From NCBI RefSeq assembly GCF_016508255.1, contig NZ_JADVKT010000001.1, forward strand, positions 744,001-808,000: a stretch of DNA of 64,000 bases, read 5' to 3'. The position numbers and the translations under genes were made by a program. Under the pieces are notes generated by a model. It did not search any database. It saw only the letters and a program-made list of their open reading frames with translations, and was not told where the DNA came from. Shown here in pieces: positions 46,820-58,325 of the stretch (position 1 is its first letter; every line of letters begins with the position of its first letter). This DNA comes from Acinetobacter calcoaceticus. Lineage in GTDB: Bacteria > Pseudomonadota > Gammaproteobacteria > Pseudomonadales > Moraxellaceae.

Positions 46820-47340
46820 TTTTATACTCTCTTTAATTTTCTGATTTGGCTCAAATGAAGTCATGATTTTTTTTCTGACTCATTAAAGAAATCGAGATGC
46901 ATCATAAATTAAATAATTGAACTTAAATCAAGATTAAAGTTTTAGTTTTAAAGTCTGTTAAATAATATATAAATCCTGATTCTTTACTATCTTTTTTCTA
47001 AAAAAAATGAAGATATTAGCCTCAATATTTTAATCTTAAGATTGAAATTTGGATGAAAAACACACAAAACCAGCTCGATAAAAAACTAAAATTCACAAGA
47101 TTTATATAACTCTAAGTTTAATTAAACTAACAAATACCTTCCTATATACGATTCTTCATATTTTAAACTTAATTGTTTTGCTCTGACCAATTAAAAGTTT
47201 AAAAAATGGAGATGTTCATTTAAATTTTTTTGAAGATGCTGAATTAATAACATCATATTAAAGTCGTGATGAGTCAATTCTATTTATCTCATATTTTTAT
47301 TCTGTATTTTTCTAAAAACGGAGCTACTTTTATAACCTCA
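46820..47340. other. intergenic region upstream of NRPS-like gene
   Basis: About 520 AT-rich bases between the end of the RND operon and the NRPS-like gene, both on the minus strand. It should hold the promoter of the latter. I see no ORF of note, no strong dyad and no RNA gene. Confidence 0.4.
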
Positions 47341-47370
47341 TAGCTTAGACCTCCGAAGAGGTCTAAGCTA
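47341..47370 (-). terminator. strong 13-bp hairpin after RND efflux operon
   Basis: TAGCTTAGACCTC-CGAA-GAGGTCTAAGCTA, a perfect 13-pair stem. On the minus strand the loop is C(UUCG)G, the extra-stable tetraloop. No T tract follows, so it may act as a 3' stabiliser or a Rho-independent terminator of poor form. Confidence 0.6.
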
Positions 47371-47398
47371 AAGCAACTACCTTTATAAATTTAACTTG

Positions 47399-48844
47399 CT
47401 AAAAACTTCCGCCCATCGAGCTAATCAAGCTAACAGTTGTCTGATATTGCTTACTCATGAGTGACCACACACTGTTTTGTGCTGACAAACGGGTATTTTG
47501 AGCACTCAAAACGTTTAAGTATCCGACCATTCCTGCTTTATATTGATTCATCGTGGTATTTTCAGCACGCGTGGCGGCCTGTAGACTTTGTTTCTGCTCA
47601 TTTACTTCTTTTGAGAGTAAAGCTTGAGAAGCAATGTTGTCTTCAACTTCTTGAATAGCTGAAAGTACAGTTTGCTTATATGAAGCCGCACTCGCATCGT
47701 AAGCTGCAAGCGCCTGCTTAGTCTGTGCATGTCGAAGCCCACCATCAAACAATGTCGCTGCGAGCGTAGGACCAACCGACCAAATAAAATTAGGTGCATT
47801 AAATAAGTCACTTAATTTATTACTCTTATAACCTAAGCTTCCCCCCAAGCTAAAATCTGGGAAAATTGCGAGTTTTGCGACTCCGACCTGAGCATTTGCT
47901 GCCGCCATATTCCTTTCAGCCACAGCCACATCTGGACGGCGCTCTAAAATACTTGAAGGGAGTTCAACTGGTATTTGTGGCAATGAAGGCAAAGCTTTCG
48001 GCATCGTTAATTGAAATTGGTCTTGAGGCTGACCAATTAACGTCGCAATCGCGTGCTGTAACTTTACTTGCGACAACTGCATATCGGTATAATTGGCTTG
48101 TGCAGTTTGATACTGGCTTTGAGCCTGATCGACCGTAGTCGATGCCACAATGCCTGCTTTATATTGATTTTGGGTTAGCTGTAGAGACTTTTTAAGGTTA
48201 TTCAGACTTTCCTGCTGTGATTGTAGCTGAAATCCTTGTACCACCCATTGTAAGTAAGTCGTAGCAAGTTGTGCCTGCATACTTAGACGAATAGAATTAA
48301 GCTCAGCTTCGCTCGATTGCGCTTTATTCTGGTTCACTAAAATATTCTGGTGAACTTTGCCCCAAAAGTCGGGTTCCCAACTCGCATTTACGCCCAAACC
48401 ATAACTTGTGGTCGCTGATGCCTCACCAGATTTTGAGCGAGTAGCTGACGTATTTCCAGTAACTGTTGGTCTAGTCCCTGCTTTCGCTTCACTAAGCAGT
48501 GCTGTGGCTTGACGGTACTGTGCTTCATATTGTGCAATCGACGCATTTTCTTGGTTAAGCTGGTCAACGAGTTTATTTAATTGTCCATCTTGAAAAATTT
48601 GCCACCATTCACCTTTTGGTAAATGGTCACTTGGTAGCGCAATTTTCCAACCATCCGTTTGCCACTTTTTAATATCTAAACCATATTGTGCAGGCTGAGA
48701 AAAATTGGCACCAATATTCACATGAGGTGTCGGTTCAGGTTTGACCAACTGGCAACCCGACAATGTACCGGACAATATTAAAACTAAACTACTCAAGGCA
48801 TTAAACGAGATATGTTTAAACCGTATATGATTTTTTTGATGCAT
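47399..48844 (-). CDS. NodT-family outer membrane efflux lipoprotein
   Basis: 481 residues. Signal with lipobox (LVLILSGTLSGC, Cys about residue 31), then the OEP domain repeats with ANQ/coiled-coil helices, ITGNTSATRSKSGEAS-like beta strands and LERRPDVAVAERNMAAANAQVGVAKLAIFPDFSL split here, which is the hallmark of NodT/OprM channels. It should be the outer membrane exit of the RND pump encoded directly upstream. The ATG at 48844 has GAGGG at proper spacing; one six bases upstream is too close to it. It lies 13 bases after the second RND gene. Confidence 0.92.
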   Translation of the reverse strand: MHQKNHIRFKHISFNALSSLVLILSGTLSGCQLVKPEPTPHVNIGANFSQPAQYGLDIKKWQTDGWKIALPSDHLPKGEWWQIFQDGQLNKLVDQLNQENASIAQYEAQYRQATALLSEAKAGTRPTVTGNTSATRSKSGEASATTSYGLGVNASWEPDFWGKVHQNILVNQNKAQSSEAELNSIRLSMQAQLATTYLQWVVQGFQLQSQQESLNNLKKSLQLTQNQYKAGIVASTTVDQAQSQYQTAQANYTDMQLSQVKLQHAIATLIGQPQDQFQLTMPKALPSLPQIPVELPSSILERRPDVAVAERNMAAANAQVGVAKLAIFPDFSLGGSLGYKSNKLSDLFNAPNFIWSVGPTLAATLFDGGLRHAQTKQALAAYDASAASYKQTVLSAIQEVEDNIASQALLSKEVNEQKQSLQAATRAENTTMNQYKAGMVGYLNVLSAQNTRLSAQNSVWSLMSKQYQTTVSLISSMGGSF

Positions 48845-48857
48845 TAACATACCCTCT

Positions 48858-51800
48858 TTATTTCTTTAAGCCCATTTGTTTCATAGACCATAAGCTTTTG
48901 AATTTACGTTTTCCCCATTGGCTCAATTGATCAATATATAAGTACATTACAGGTGTACTATATAAAGTTAATATCTGGCTAATGATCAAACCGCCTACAA
49001 TCGAAACCCCCAAAGGTACATGTAATTCGGCACCGTCACCTCGGCCCAATGCTAAAGGTAAGGCTCCAAACAAAGCTGCAAATGTTGTCATCATGATGGG
49101 ACGAAAACGTAGCACTGACGCGTCTAAAATCGCTGTTTCAGGTTTTAAATTTTGCTTTCGCTGCAAAGTTAAAGCGACGTCAATCATCATGATGGCATTC
49201 TTTTTCACAATACCAATCAGCAATAAAATTCCGATGAGAGCAATCACCGTAAATTCCATTTTAAAAAGTATGAGAGCAATGAGTGCCCCTAATCCCGCAG
49301 ACGGCAATGTAGAGAGAATAGTTAAAGGATGGGCAAAACTTTCATATAAAATTCCAAGCACAATATAAATCACCACAATTGCGGCCAAAATAAGTAATGG
49401 TTCCGAACTTAAGGAAGATTGAAAAGCTTTTGCTGAACCTTGGAATGACCCTCGTATAGAAGTTGGGACTTTTAATTCATTCATTGCATTATTAATTTGA
49501 AGGGTGGCATCTGAAAGTGAATAACCATCATTTAAATTGAATGTAATGGTACTGGCAGCAAATAACCCTTGATGATTGACCGACAATGAAGTATTCGCAG
49601 CTTTCCATGAACTAAATGTAGATAAAGGTACAGAATGCCCTTGAGCATCTTGTATATAAATACTGTTGAGGGCTTCCACACTTTTTGCATACTCAGGTGC
49701 AACTTCCATCACCACATGATATTGATTCATCGGATTATAAATGGTCGACACCTGCCGCTGACCAAAGGCATCGTTTAACGCACTATCGGCTTGAGCTTGT
49801 GTTATGCCCATCATTTTCATTTTGTCATGGTCAAAAGTGAGCTTGGTTTCTAACCCTTTCACATCCTGATCACTAGACACATCGGTTAAAGCGGGTAGTT
49901 TAGATAAAGCAGCTTGAATCTGTGGTGTCCAGCTTCTTAGTGCGGTTAAGTCATCGCCTTGCAGGGTGTATTGATAACTGGCATCGCTTGAGCGGCCTCC
50001 CACATTAATATCCTGCACAGGTCTGAGACTAAAACGTATTCCCGCTTCATGCCCAAGTACTTTGCGTAAACGAGCCATAATCTGGTCTGGTGTATCTGTT
50101 CTTTCACCCAAAGGTTTTAAAGCTAAAAATAGATTGGCCCGATTGAGTTGGGAACCTCCAAGTGTACCCATCACATGGTCAACGGCTGGGTCTTTTCCAA
50201 TCACGGCAATGTATTTTTTAAGCTTGGTATTCATTGCATCAAAGGAAATATTTTGGTCTGCAACCAAAGACCCCATCATGACCCCTGTATCTTGTTGAGG
50301 GAAGAAACCTTTAGGCACAGCAATATATAAGTAAACATTCAGTCCAATCGTGAAGATGAAAATAATCATCGTCATGGCTTTATGCTGCAATGCGACTGCC
50401 AAACTACGCTTATATAACAGGGTAATTCGTCCAAATAAGCCCTGTTTTTTCAAATATTCATCGTCAGATGCAACCAAAAGAGCTTCGGTGTAATCATCAT
50501 TTTCCGACGTCTGTTCAGCTATTAGGTTTTCAGTGCCTGGCTGATTTTTCTTATTCTTTTTCAACCACCATGCGCACAGCATAGGTGTGGTGGTAAGTGA
50601 AACCACCATTGAAATTAAAATGGCATAGCTTAAGGTCATGGCAAACTCATGGAACAAACGTCCCACAATTCCGCCCATAAGTAAAATAGGTACAAATACC
50701 GCAATCAATGAAATACTCATTGAGATCACCGTAAAACTAACCTCTTTTGCTCCCGTAATTGCCGCCTGCATGGGAGCAAAGCCCTCTTCCATTCGCCTTG
50801 AAATGGTTTCAAGTACAACAATGGTGTCGTCTACTACAAAACCTGTCGCAATTGTCAAAGCCATTAAGCTAATATTGTTTAACGAAAAACCAGAGGCATA
50901 CATCAAAGCAAAAGTACCAACAAGCGAAATAGGTACAGTAATCGCAGGAATTAAAGTGGCTCTGCCATTTTTCAAAAATACGAAAACAACAATAATGACC
51001 AATATGATCGCAATAATTAAAGTCCGCTCAATTTCTCTTAAAGAGGCTTGAATGGTCTTACTACGATCAACCGCTGTATGAATTTCAATTTGTGATGGCA
51101 ATGCCTGTTGTAAAGTCGGCAACATCTGATTAATGCGTTGAATGGTTTCAATTACATTTGCATTGGGCTGTTTAAATACCATAATCAAAACAGAAGGTTG
51201 GTCTGCATAATAACCCGCATTACGAATATCTAATACAGAGTCTTTTACCTCTCCGACATCAGAAATTCTAACCGCTCCCCCATTTTTATAGCTTAGGATT
51301 AAGGGAATATAGTCAGCAGCTTGTTTGGCTTGGTCATTCGCTTTGACTTCCCACAGTTCTTGTTTCTTTTCTATAAAGCCTTTAGGTCGATTTGCATTTG
51401 TTGAGGTAATAGCAGAGCGTACAGTATCGAGCCCAATACCATAGTGCGCCAACTGGCTAGGGTTAAGTTCAACCCTTACCGCAGGTTGTGCTGCTCCACC
51501 AATGCTGACATCACCAACTCCCTCAATCTGGAGGAGTTTTTGTCCCAAAATCGTATCGGCTGCATCATACATCTGTCCTCTAGATAACGTTTTAGAGGTC
51601 AGCGCCAAAATCATGACTGGCGCATCGGCAGGATTGGCTTTTCGATAAGTTGGGTTATTTTGAAGTCCCGATGGTAATGAAGAAAGCGATGCATTAATTG
51701 CACCCTGCACGTCACGGGCAGCACCATTAATATCGCGATTTAAATCAAACTGAAGTGTAATACGAGTAGAGCCTAATGTACTTGAAGAGGTAATTTCATT

Positions 51801-52031
51801 TACCCCAGCAATACGTCCTAAATTTCGCTCTAACGGCGTAGCAACTGTTGCTGCCATCACCTCCGGACTTGCCCCCGCCTGCTTTGCCGTTACAGAAATA
51901 GTAGGGAAATCAACTCGCGGCAATGAAGCGACAGGTAAAATATTAAAGGCTAATAAACCCAGTAATACCAACCCAATGCTCAGTAAAGTGGTTGCTACAG
52001 GACGGCGTATAAAAGGCGTTGAAATACTCAT
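48858..52031 (-). CDS. mdtC: RND multidrug transporter, MdtC-like
   Basis: 1057-residue inner membrane proton antiporter of the HAE1 RND class. [20 protein letters not shown] is the typical opening. Twelve spans in two halves carry the paired charged residues of transmembrane helix 4 ([14 protein letters not shown]). A hydrophilic insert of about 35 residues after the first half ([20 protein letters not shown]) is unusual in its length. The ATG overlaps the upstream stop (ATGA), as expected for an MdtBC heterotrimer made in fixed ratio. Substrates are unknown. Confidence 0.93.
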   Translation of the reverse strand: MSISTPFIRRPVATTLLSIGLVLLGLLAFNILPVASLPRVDFPTISVTAKQAGASPEVMAATVATPLERNLGRIAGVNEITSSSTLGSTRITLQFDLNRDINGAARDVQGAINASLSSLPSGLQNNPTYRKANPADAPVMILALTSKTLSRGQMYDAADTILGQKLLQIEGVGDVSIGGAAQPAVRVELNPSQLAHYGIGLDTVRSAITSTNANRPKGFIEKKQELWEVKANDQAKQAADYIPLILSYKNGGAVRISDVGEVKDSVLDIRNAGYYADQPSVLIMVFKQPNANVIETIQRINQMLPTLQQALPSQIEIHTAVDRSKTIQASLREIERTLIIAIILVIIVVFVFLKNGRATLIPAITVPISLVGTFALMYASGFSLNNISLMALTIATGFVVDDTIVVLETISRRMEEGFAPMQAAITGAKEVSFTVISMSISLIAVFVPILLMGGIVGRLFHEFAMTLSYAILISMVVSLTTTPMLCAWWLKKNKKNQPGTENLIAEQTSENDDYTEALLVASDDEYLKKQGLFGRITLLYKRSLAVALQHKAMTMIIFIFTIGLNVYLYIAVPKGFFPQQDTGVMMGSLVADQNISFDAMNTKLKKYIAVIGKDPAVDHVMGTLGGSQLNRANLFLALKPLGERTDTPDQIMARLRKVLGHEAGIRFSLRPVQDINVGGRSSDASYQYTLQGDDLTALRSWTPQIQAALSKLPALTDVSSDQDVKGLETKLTFDHDKMKMMGITQAQADSALNDAFGQRQVSTIYNPMNQYHVVMEVAPEYAKSVEALNSIYIQDAQGHSVPLSTFSSWKAANTSLSVNHQGLFAASTITFNLNDGYSLSDATLQINNAMNELKVPTSIRGSFQGSAKAFQSSLSSEPLLILAAIVVIYIVLGILYESFAHPLTILSTLPSAGLGALIALILFKMEFTVIALIGILLLIGIVKKNAIMMIDVALTLQRKQNLKPETAILDASVLRFRPIMMTTFAALFGALPLALGRGDGAELHVPLGVSIVGGLIISQILTLYSTPVMYLYIDQLSQWGKRKFKSLWSMKQMGLKK

Positions 52032-55000
52032 ACTTCATCCACCCCAGATTTAAAATGTTCATAAGGTGGCAACTCGCTGGCATCTTTATCTGGACGGCGA
52101 TTTCCTTTTATGCGCTGCGCCAAATGGTCAAAAGCAAGATAAACAACTGGTGTGGTAAATAAAGTAAGAAGCTGACTCAGAATTAAACCACCAATCATGG
52201 TAATACCAAGTGGATGGCGTAATTCCGATCCCATTCCACTACCAATAACCAAAGGTACAGCACCTAATAATGCCGCCATTGTTGTCATTAAAATTGGTCT
52301 AAATCTTAATAAACAAGCTTGATAAATTGACTCCATCGGTGTCAGGCCTTGATGCCGTTCAGCATCTAGGGCGAAATCAATCATCATGATTGCATTTTTC
52401 TTGACGATACCAATCAGAAGCACAATGCCTATAATCGCAATAATGTTTAAATCATTATGAGTTAAGGACAACGCTAAAAGTGCGCCAATCCCTGCCGATG
52501 GTAATGTCGATAAAATGGTTAGTGGATGTATAAAGCTTTCATACAGCACACCCAAAATAATATACATCACCACAATTGCAGCAATAATGAGCCAGACCGT
52601 ATTACTTAAAGAAGCTTGAAATGCGAGTGCAGCTCCCTGAAATTGAGTCATCAAACTGCTTGGTAACTTTAACGCTTGCTCGGTTTCTTTTACTGCTTGA
52701 ACTGCTTGTTCTAATGACACACCTTGAGCGGTATCAAATGAAATTGTTGCCGTTGGGAATTGGCCTAGATGGTTAATCTCAAGCAAGGTATTTCTAGGTT
52801 GAATCGTAGCGATTGAACTTAAACGAACAGGCTTTCCACTGCTTGAAGGAACATATAAATCCTGTAAGGCTTGTACACCATTTTGATCTTGATCGGATAA
52901 GCCAAGAACAACGTGATATTGATTTGTCTGCGTAAAAATCGTACTGATGAGTCTTTGCCCAAATGCATTGTAAAGAATGTTATCAATACTCGCTGTCGTC
53001 ACTCCATATTGAGCTGCCGCGTCACGGTTAATATCAACATAGACCTGTAAGCCTTTGTCTTGCCAGTCACTTGCTAAATTTGTAATTTCAGGGCGCAAAG
53101 ACAAAGCTTGAACGAGTTTTGGAATCCATGTCGCCAAGTCCTCAGAACGCGTAGATTGCACGGTAAACTGATATTGGGTTCTACTTTGTCTTGCGTCGAT
53201 TGTTAAATCTTGAGCAGGCTGCAAATATGTTGTCACACCTTGAGCTTTACTCAAGCGTTGTTGCAAATCACTAATAACCGTCTGCACATCGGGACGAGCC
53301 GATTTATCCTTTAAATTAATTAAAATACGGCCAGTATTTAGTGAGCTATTTGTTCCATCCACACCAATAAACGATGAAATACTTTGTACAGCAGGATCTT
53401 GCAAAATAATTTTTGCGGTTTCTTGCTGCTTAACGCTCATTGCTTGAAAGGAAATTGTTTGGTCAGCTTCAGTTGTAGCAATAATCTGTCCCGTATCCTG
53501 AACAGGGAAAAAACCTTTCGGGATAAAAACATACAACATGACCGTAAAGACAAAAGTTGCAACCGTAACAACTAAAAATAGCCCTTGTCTTGCTAGCACC
53601 CAACGTAATGCTTTGGAATAGACACCAATCGTTTTATCAAAAAAGCTACCCATTACATGGTAAAAACGTCCCTGCTCTGCTTCAGGAATATGCTTGAGCA
53701 ATCTTGAAGACAGCATCGGGGTCAGCGTCAAAGAAATGAAAGCTGAAATTAAAATAGAGACAGCAAGGGTTACAGCAAATTCACGGAATAATCGCCCAAC
53801 CACATCTCCCATAAATAGCAGAGGAATGAGTACAGCAATCAGCGAAATGGTCAGGGAAATAATGGTAAAACCGATTTGCTCTGAACCTTTTAAGGCGGCC
53901 TGCATCGGCGATTCGCCTTGCTCAATATAACGGGAAATGTTTTCGATCATGACAATGGCATCGTCAATGACAAAACCCGTGGCAATGGTAAGTGCCATCA
54001 AACTTAAATTATCGACCGAAAAACCGATCAGATACATCACCGCAAACGTGCCGACCAAAGAAAGTGGTAACGCCACTGCGGGAATAAAGGTTGCTCGTAC
54101 ACTACGTAAAAATAAAAATACGACAATGATGACCAGTACCATTGCCAAAACCAGCTCAAACTCTACATCTGTTAGTGAGGCCTGAATGGTCGCGGTACTA
54201 TCATTTAAAATTTCCACATTCACAGATTGTGGAAAACTACTTTGTAATTTAGGCAGGATTTGCTTAATTTGATCCGCAACCTGAATCACATTTGCATTGG
54301 GTTGGCGTTGCACATTAATAATAATGGCTGGCGTTTGGGTTGCAGCATTATTGCTAGTATGTCCAACCCATGCTGCTAAACGCACGTTTTCTGCCGAATC
54401 AATGGTTGCAGCAATATCCGACATTCGAATCGGTGCGCCATTCTTATAGGCAATGATTAGATTTTTATAATCATCAGCCGTATGCAACTGGTCATTACCA
54501 TCAATTGTAGAAGACTGTACGCTACCACTAATCGTACCTTTTGCTTGATTAACGTTAGCAGCCGTGACAGTCGTACGCACATCTTCTAAAGTCAACCCCA
54601 TATTGGCCAAAGCTGCCGAGTTTACTTGTAAACGTACCGCAGGACGCTGCCCGCCACTTACACTAATTAAGCCAACTCCACTCACTTGAGAAAGTTGCTG
54701 TGCTAAACGGGTATCGACCAGATCTTCCAGTTTAGTAATGGGCATCTCTTTAGAGCTGATCGCAATGGTCATAATTGGCTTATCAGCTGGATTTACTTTG
54801 CTATAAGTCGGTGGGGTCAGCAAATCGTTAGGTAACAAATTATTAGAAGCATTAATTGCAGCCTGTACCTCTTGCTCCGCAACATCCAATCCTAAATTTA
54901 AATTAAATTGCAAGGTAATGACTGATGCCCCATTGGAGCTAGTCGATGACATTTGGCTCAAACCCGGCATTTGCCCAAACTGACGTTCAAGCGGAGCGGT

Positions 55001-55189
55001 AATCGTTGAGGCAATAACCTCAGGACTAGCACCCGGATATAAAGTTGTAACCTGCATAGTCGGATAATCGACCTCTGGCAATGAAGCCACAGGCAAAAAC
55101 TTCCATGACACCAACCCACATAAAAAAATGGCAATCATGACCAGTGTAGTCGCCACTGGACGCTGGATAAATAAACGGGAAGGATTCAT
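52028..55189 (-). CDS. mdtB: RND multidrug transporter, MdtB-like
   Basis: 1053-residue RND protein, the partner of the following gene. [20 protein letters not shown] opens the protein, and helix 4 has [21 protein letters not shown]. The two RND genes in tandem and the order adaptor-RND-RND match mdtABC (or muxABC) systems that assemble as B2C heterotrimers. AAGGAG, overlapping the adaptor stop codon, lies five bases before the ATG at 55189. A GTG two codons upstream is less likely. Confidence 0.93.
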   Translation of the reverse strand: MNPSRLFIQRPVATTLVMIAIFLCGLVSWKFLPVASLPEVDYPTMQVTTLYPGASPEVIASTITAPLERQFGQMPGLSQMSSTSSNGASVITLQFNLNLGLDVAEQEVQAAINASNNLLPNDLLTPPTYSKVNPADKPIMTIAISSKEMPITKLEDLVDTRLAQQLSQVSGVGLISVSGGQRPAVRLQVNSAALANMGLTLEDVRTTVTAANVNQAKGTISGSVQSSTIDGNDQLHTADDYKNLIIAYKNGAPIRMSDIAATIDSAENVRLAAWVGHTSNNAATQTPAIIINVQRQPNANVIQVADQIKQILPKLQSSFPQSVNVEILNDSTATIQASLTDVEFELVLAMVLVIIVVFLFLRSVRATFIPAVALPLSLVGTFAVMYLIGFSVDNLSLMALTIATGFVIDDAIVMIENISRYIEQGESPMQAALKGSEQIGFTIISLTISLIAVLIPLLFMGDVVGRLFREFAVTLAVSILISAFISLTLTPMLSSRLLKHIPEAEQGRFYHVMGSFFDKTIGVYSKALRWVLARQGLFLVVTVATFVFTVMLYVFIPKGFFPVQDTGQIIATTEADQTISFQAMSVKQQETAKIILQDPAVQSISSFIGVDGTNSSLNTGRILINLKDKSARPDVQTVISDLQQRLSKAQGVTTYLQPAQDLTIDARQSRTQYQFTVQSTRSEDLATWIPKLVQALSLRPEITNLASDWQDKGLQVYVDINRDAAAQYGVTTASIDNILYNAFGQRLISTIFTQTNQYHVVLGLSDQDQNGVQALQDLYVPSSSGKPVRLSSIATIQPRNTLLEINHLGQFPTATISFDTAQGVSLEQAVQAVKETEQALKLPSSLMTQFQGAALAFQASLSNTVWLIIAAIVVMYIILGVLYESFIHPLTILSTLPSAGIGALLALSLTHNDLNIIAIIGIVLLIGIVKKNAIMMIDFALDAERHQGLTPMESIYQACLLRFRPILMTTMAALLGAVPLVIGSGMGSELRHPLGITMIGGLILSQLLTLFTTPVVYLAFDHLAQRIKGNRRPDKDASELPPYEHFKSGVDEV

Positions 55190-55198
55190 CAGCACTCC

Positions 55199-56611
55199 TT
55201 ACTGCGCGGTTTGAGCAGAAGGTTGACTGGCGGCTACAGCGCCCGATGCACTAGCCTGTTCACGATGATGTTGCCATTGATGCTGTCCGGTATTTTGACT
55301 GCTATTTGTTTCTGGTGTGCTGCCTTGTGCATTTTGATGATACCTGTGTCCACCACTACCACCTTGTGTATCAGCAGCCTGTCCTGAACCCTGATGGTGA
55401 CCTGTGCCCACACTAATTTTGGCGCCATCTTTAAGTTTATCGACACCGTCAGTGACCACAGCATCATTGACCGTCAATGCTCCACTGGTAATTACGGTGT
55501 TGTCACCTACAACAGCCCCAGTTTGAACATTCACCGCACTCACAGTCTGATCAGAATTAACTTTATAAACAAAAGAGCCATTGGCGCCGAGTTGTAATGC
55601 AACAGTTGGAACAATCATCGCATTGGCAATATTGCCCAAACTCATCCGTACATTAACAAACTGATTTGGAAATAAATGCTGGTTCTGATTATCAAAGCTG
55701 GCTTTAATATTAATAGTGCCAGTATTTATATTAACCTGATTATCTAGAGCAACTAGTTTACCATCGGCCAGTTTTTGAGTATTTTGACGATCCCAAGCCT
55801 CTACCTTAATGTTTTGGTTAGAGTTGTCCATAATCTGCATTAATTGCGTTAAATATTGCTCAGGTACCGCAAATACCACTGAAATATTTTTAAACTGAGT
55901 AATATTAGCAATGCCGTTTGCATCAGATGTTGTCACCATATTGCCAACATCTACCTGACGTAGACCTATACGCCCATCTACTGGAGATACAATACGCGTA
56001 TAACTTAACTGTAGTTTTGCATTCTCTACAGCGGCTTGATCCGTCTTTAAAACACCTTCATATTGTTTGACCAACGATGCTTGAGTGTCATACTGTTGCT
56101 TAGCGATTGAATCTTGCTTCCAGAGCTGAGCATAGCGTTGCATATCAAGTTTAGCATTCCTTAACAATGCTTGATCTTTGAGTAGCTGACCTTGAGCTTG
56201 TAATAAGCTTGCTTTAGGGGCACGGTCATCTATAAGTGCTAGAAGCTGTCCTTTGTGAACAAAACTCCCTTCCTTAAAATAAATCTGCATTAAAGTGCCG
56301 TTAATTAACGGATGTACAATGATGGTATTTGTAGAAGTGACTGTACCTAACGCTTGAATAGTTTGCTGTACATCTTGTTGCACTACCTTACTCGTGCCAA
56401 CCACAGTAGAAGAGTTCCCTCCTCCCAAATGTCCACTTTTTCCTCGTTTACCTGATGACGCGCTTTGTGAAGACTTTAGCGGTTGATGTGTTAGATGCCA
56501 AATTCCAAACCCTACAAGGAATAGTATTAAAAACAATACTATATAGCTTAAAAATGACTTGGTTTTTGAAGGTTTTTTTATGACCTTGTTTGGTTCAGAT
56601 ATGTCATTCAT
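55199..56611 (-). CDS. mdtA: RND periplasmic adaptor, MdtA-like, with His-rich tail
   Basis: 470 residues, longer than E. coli MdtA (415). Residues about 20-40 are a membrane anchor (LSYIVLFLILFLVGFGIW). The lipoyl-like motif is LMQIYFKEGSFVHKGQLLAL, followed by a short hairpin and the returning LSYTRIVSPVDGRIGLRQVD, then barrel and membrane-proximal domains. The last 65 residues are low-complexity His/Gln/Ser/Gly (GHHQGSGQ, QHQWQHHREQ), atypical of the family. It is first in the operon adaptor-RND-RND-channel. The region upstream has repeated TTTAGACTT sites. Confidence 0.92.
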   Translation of the reverse strand: MNDISEPNKVIKKPSKTKSFLSYIVLFLILFLVGFGIWHLTHQPLKSSQSASSGKRGKSGHLGGGNSSTVVGTSKVVQQDVQQTIQALGTVTSTNTIIVHPLINGTLMQIYFKEGSFVHKGQLLALIDDRAPKASLLQAQGQLLKDQALLRNAKLDMQRYAQLWKQDSIAKQQYDTQASLVKQYEGVLKTDQAAVENAKLQLSYTRIVSPVDGRIGLRQVDVGNMVTTSDANGIANITQFKNISVVFAVPEQYLTQLMQIMDNSNQNIKVEAWDRQNTQKLADGKLVALDNQVNINTGTINIKASFDNQNQHLFPNQFVNVRMSLGNIANAMIVPTVALQLGANGSFVYKVNSDQTVSAVNVQTGAVVGDNTVITSGALTVNDAVVTDGVDKLKDGAKISVGTGHHQGSGQAADTQGGSGGHRYHQNAQGSTPETNSSQNTGQHQWQHHREQASASGAVAASQPSAQTAQ

Positions 56612-56910
56612 AGAATCGTCATAGGCTTATTTTTTCATACAATATAAATATGCTTTTAAGTTTAATTTAGACTTAAATGTTAACAAATCACTACACAATT
56701 GTTTGATTAAAGTAAATTATTCAGCTTTATTTAATTAACAATTTAAATATTTTAATTAAACTTATTTTAGACTTGTCATACATAAAGTATTTATAAACTA
56801 TCAATGCAAATAAACTAAAATATCAGTCTAAGCAAATTTATGATAAAAGATTTGCTTTATAATTTTTCTAGAATAAATTTAAGAAAATAGATGCAAATAG
56901 TAGAAATGAT
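56612..56910 (-). promoter_or_regulatory. mdtA upstream region with repeated TTAGACT sites
   Basis: About 300 AT-rich bases between divergent genes. TTTAGACTT occurs at 56666-56674 and again, 100 bases on, at 56766-56774. Its reverse-complement core AGTCTAA is at 56825-56831. TTTAAGT/ACTTAAA flanks the first site (56655-56677) as a 7-pair dyad. These could be sites for a regulator of the efflux operon. No regulator gene is adjacent. Confidence 0.4.
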
Positions 56911-57339
56911 ATGAGTCAGCACATAATAAATTCACAAGACATTCCTTTAGCATTTCAAATTGCTTGGAATAATCATGATATGAAGGCCTTTGCAGCTCTT
57001 TTTGTTAAAGATGCAACTTTCGTTAATCGTTTCGGTCATTACGTTAAAGGTGTTGATGAAATAATTGCACTTCACCAACCTATTCATGAAACCATCTATA
57101 GCGATTCAACACTAGAGAATGAGCTGATAGACATCACACCTATGAGCCAAGATATCTGTATTTCACATTTCTGGAGTCGCCTAACCGCGGGCGTAGCTCA
57201 TCCTCAAGGCCCTCACCAGATTGATACTCTCATTCTTACTGTACTCATTAAGAAAAATAATTCTTGGTACATTCAGGCGCTAGAAAATGTGACTGTAACG
57301 AACCCACGAACGGGAGAGACTATCCTTAGAAATATATAA
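56911..57339 (+). CDS. SnoaL-like (SgcJ/EcaC) NTF2-fold protein
   Basis: 142 residues with the SnoaL/DUF4440 pattern: FQIAWNNHDMKAFAALFVKDATFVN, then GHYVKGVDEIIALH and a terminal WYIQALENVTVTNP. The NTF2-like cone fold binds small hydrophobic ligands or has isomerase or hydrolase activity; the role here is unknown. It is divergent from the RND operon and ends at the terminator at 57379-57409. Confidence 0.85.
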   Translation: MSQHIINSQDIPLAFQIAWNNHDMKAFAALFVKDATFVNRFGHYVKGVDEIIALHQPIHETIYSDSTLENELIDITPMSQDICISHFWSRLTAGVAHPQGPHQIDTLILTVLIKKNNSWYIQALENVTVTNPRTGETILRNI

Positions 57340-57378
57340 AACAGAGCAAGATAATTTTTAAGTAATTTATAGGCATAA

Positions 57379-57409
57379 AAAAAGCCCTTGCTATTAACAA
57401 GGGCTTTTT
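57379..57409. terminator. terminator between SnoaL-like gene and tRNA-Ser
   Basis: AAAAAGCCCTTG-CTATTAA-CAAGGGCTTTTT, a 12-pair stem with A and T flanks, placed between convergent transcripts. Confidence 0.92.
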
Positions 57410-57417
57410 AAGAATTT

Positions 57418-57507
57418 TGGCGGAAGCGGTGAGATTCGAACTCACGGAGGACTCACACCCTCGTCGGTTTTCAAGACCGGTGCATTAAACCGCTCTGCCA
57501 CGCTTCC
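57418..57507 (-). tRNA. tRNA-Ser (anticodon UGA)
   Basis: Reading the minus strand, the 90-base gene starts GGAAGCG and ends CGCTTCC-G-CCA, a 7-pair acceptor stem with encoded CCA. The anticodon loop is CTTGAAA with anticodon TGA. The T loop GTTCGAATC and a long variable arm typical of class II tRNA-Ser are present. Confidence 0.97.
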
Positions 57508-57851
57508 AACGAGCGCTATAATATAAATAAAAAGACAACTTGGCAAATCTTTTTATTTAACTTTCCTTCTAAATGCTCAAAATAAAAACAAAAAACCTTA
57601 AATTTTAAGTTTTTGTCTACTTATCACCACTTTTTCTCTAAAACATATCTTTATGGTGAGGTTCTTAGTTGTCTTTAACAGCACATCACTATAACTATAT
57701 GATGCTAGTCTATCTTTTTGATAAAATACTTATAAAGATAAGAAGCTTTAATCTTTAATAAGGGTATTCTCCCCTTTGCAATTACTAATACGGTTTTAAT
57801 GACCGATGTAGTTTCTAGCGAAACTATCTATATGAAAGAAGTTTGAGCTAT
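57508..57851. other. intergenic region between tRNA-Ser and greB
   Basis: About 340 bases that should hold the tRNA promoter (minus strand) and the greB promoter (plus strand). A short GAAGTTTGAGCT lead-in precedes greB. No other feature is evident. Confidence 0.4.
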
Positions 57852-58325
57852 ATGATGAATCGCAAACTATTAACTGCTGAAGGTTATCAACGATTACAAG
57901 ATGAACTAAATGATCTTGTAAGAAAAGAACGTCCAGAGATTACTAAAATTGTGTCATGGGCAGCCAGTCTTGGCGATCGCTCAGAAAACGCAGATTATCA
58001 TTACAACAAAAGAAAGCTACGTGAAATTGATCGTAGGATTAGATACCTCACCAAACTTTTTGAAGTTGCCCAAAAAGTAGAGTACCGACCAGAGCAAGAT
58101 GGCCGAGCCTACTTTGGAGCATGGGTCGAATTAGAAAATGATGAAGGCGAAACTACAAAATTCCGTATCGTTGGCGATGAAGAAATTTACGGCCGTAGGG
58201 ACTATATTTCTTTGCAATCACCTATGGTAAAAGCTTGTTTAGGTAAAGCTATAGATGATGAAATACAAGTTCAAACGCCTAAAGGTAAAATGATTTGGTA
58301 TATAACAAAAATAAGTTATCAGTAA
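57852..58325 (+). CDS. greB: transcription elongation factor GreB
   Basis: 157 residues. Cleavage-stimulating factor that rescues backtracked RNA polymerase. The N-terminal coiled coil contains LVRKERPEITKIVSWAASLG followed by DRSENADYHYNKRKLREIDR, which includes the acidic tip Asp and Glu. The C-terminal domain has FGAWVELENDEGETTKFRIV and SLQSPMVKACLGK. It is closest to GreB rather than GreA in wording. Two adjacent ATG codons (57852, 57855) are candidates. A TTG three codons upstream is the longest frame and not needed. Confidence 0.95.
   Translation: MMNRKLLTAEGYQRLQDELNDLVRKERPEITKIVSWAASLGDRSENADYHYNKRKLREIDRRIRYLTKLFEVAQKVEYRPEQDGRAYFGAWVELENDEGETTKFRIVGDEEIYGRRDYISLQSPMVKACLGKAIDDEIQVQTPKGKMIWYITKISYQ

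Noticed and set aside
48982..54185. Several plus-strand ORFs of 60-137 residues within the RND genes
   Set aside because: Antisense shadows; the minus-strand frames are fully conserved RND sequence.
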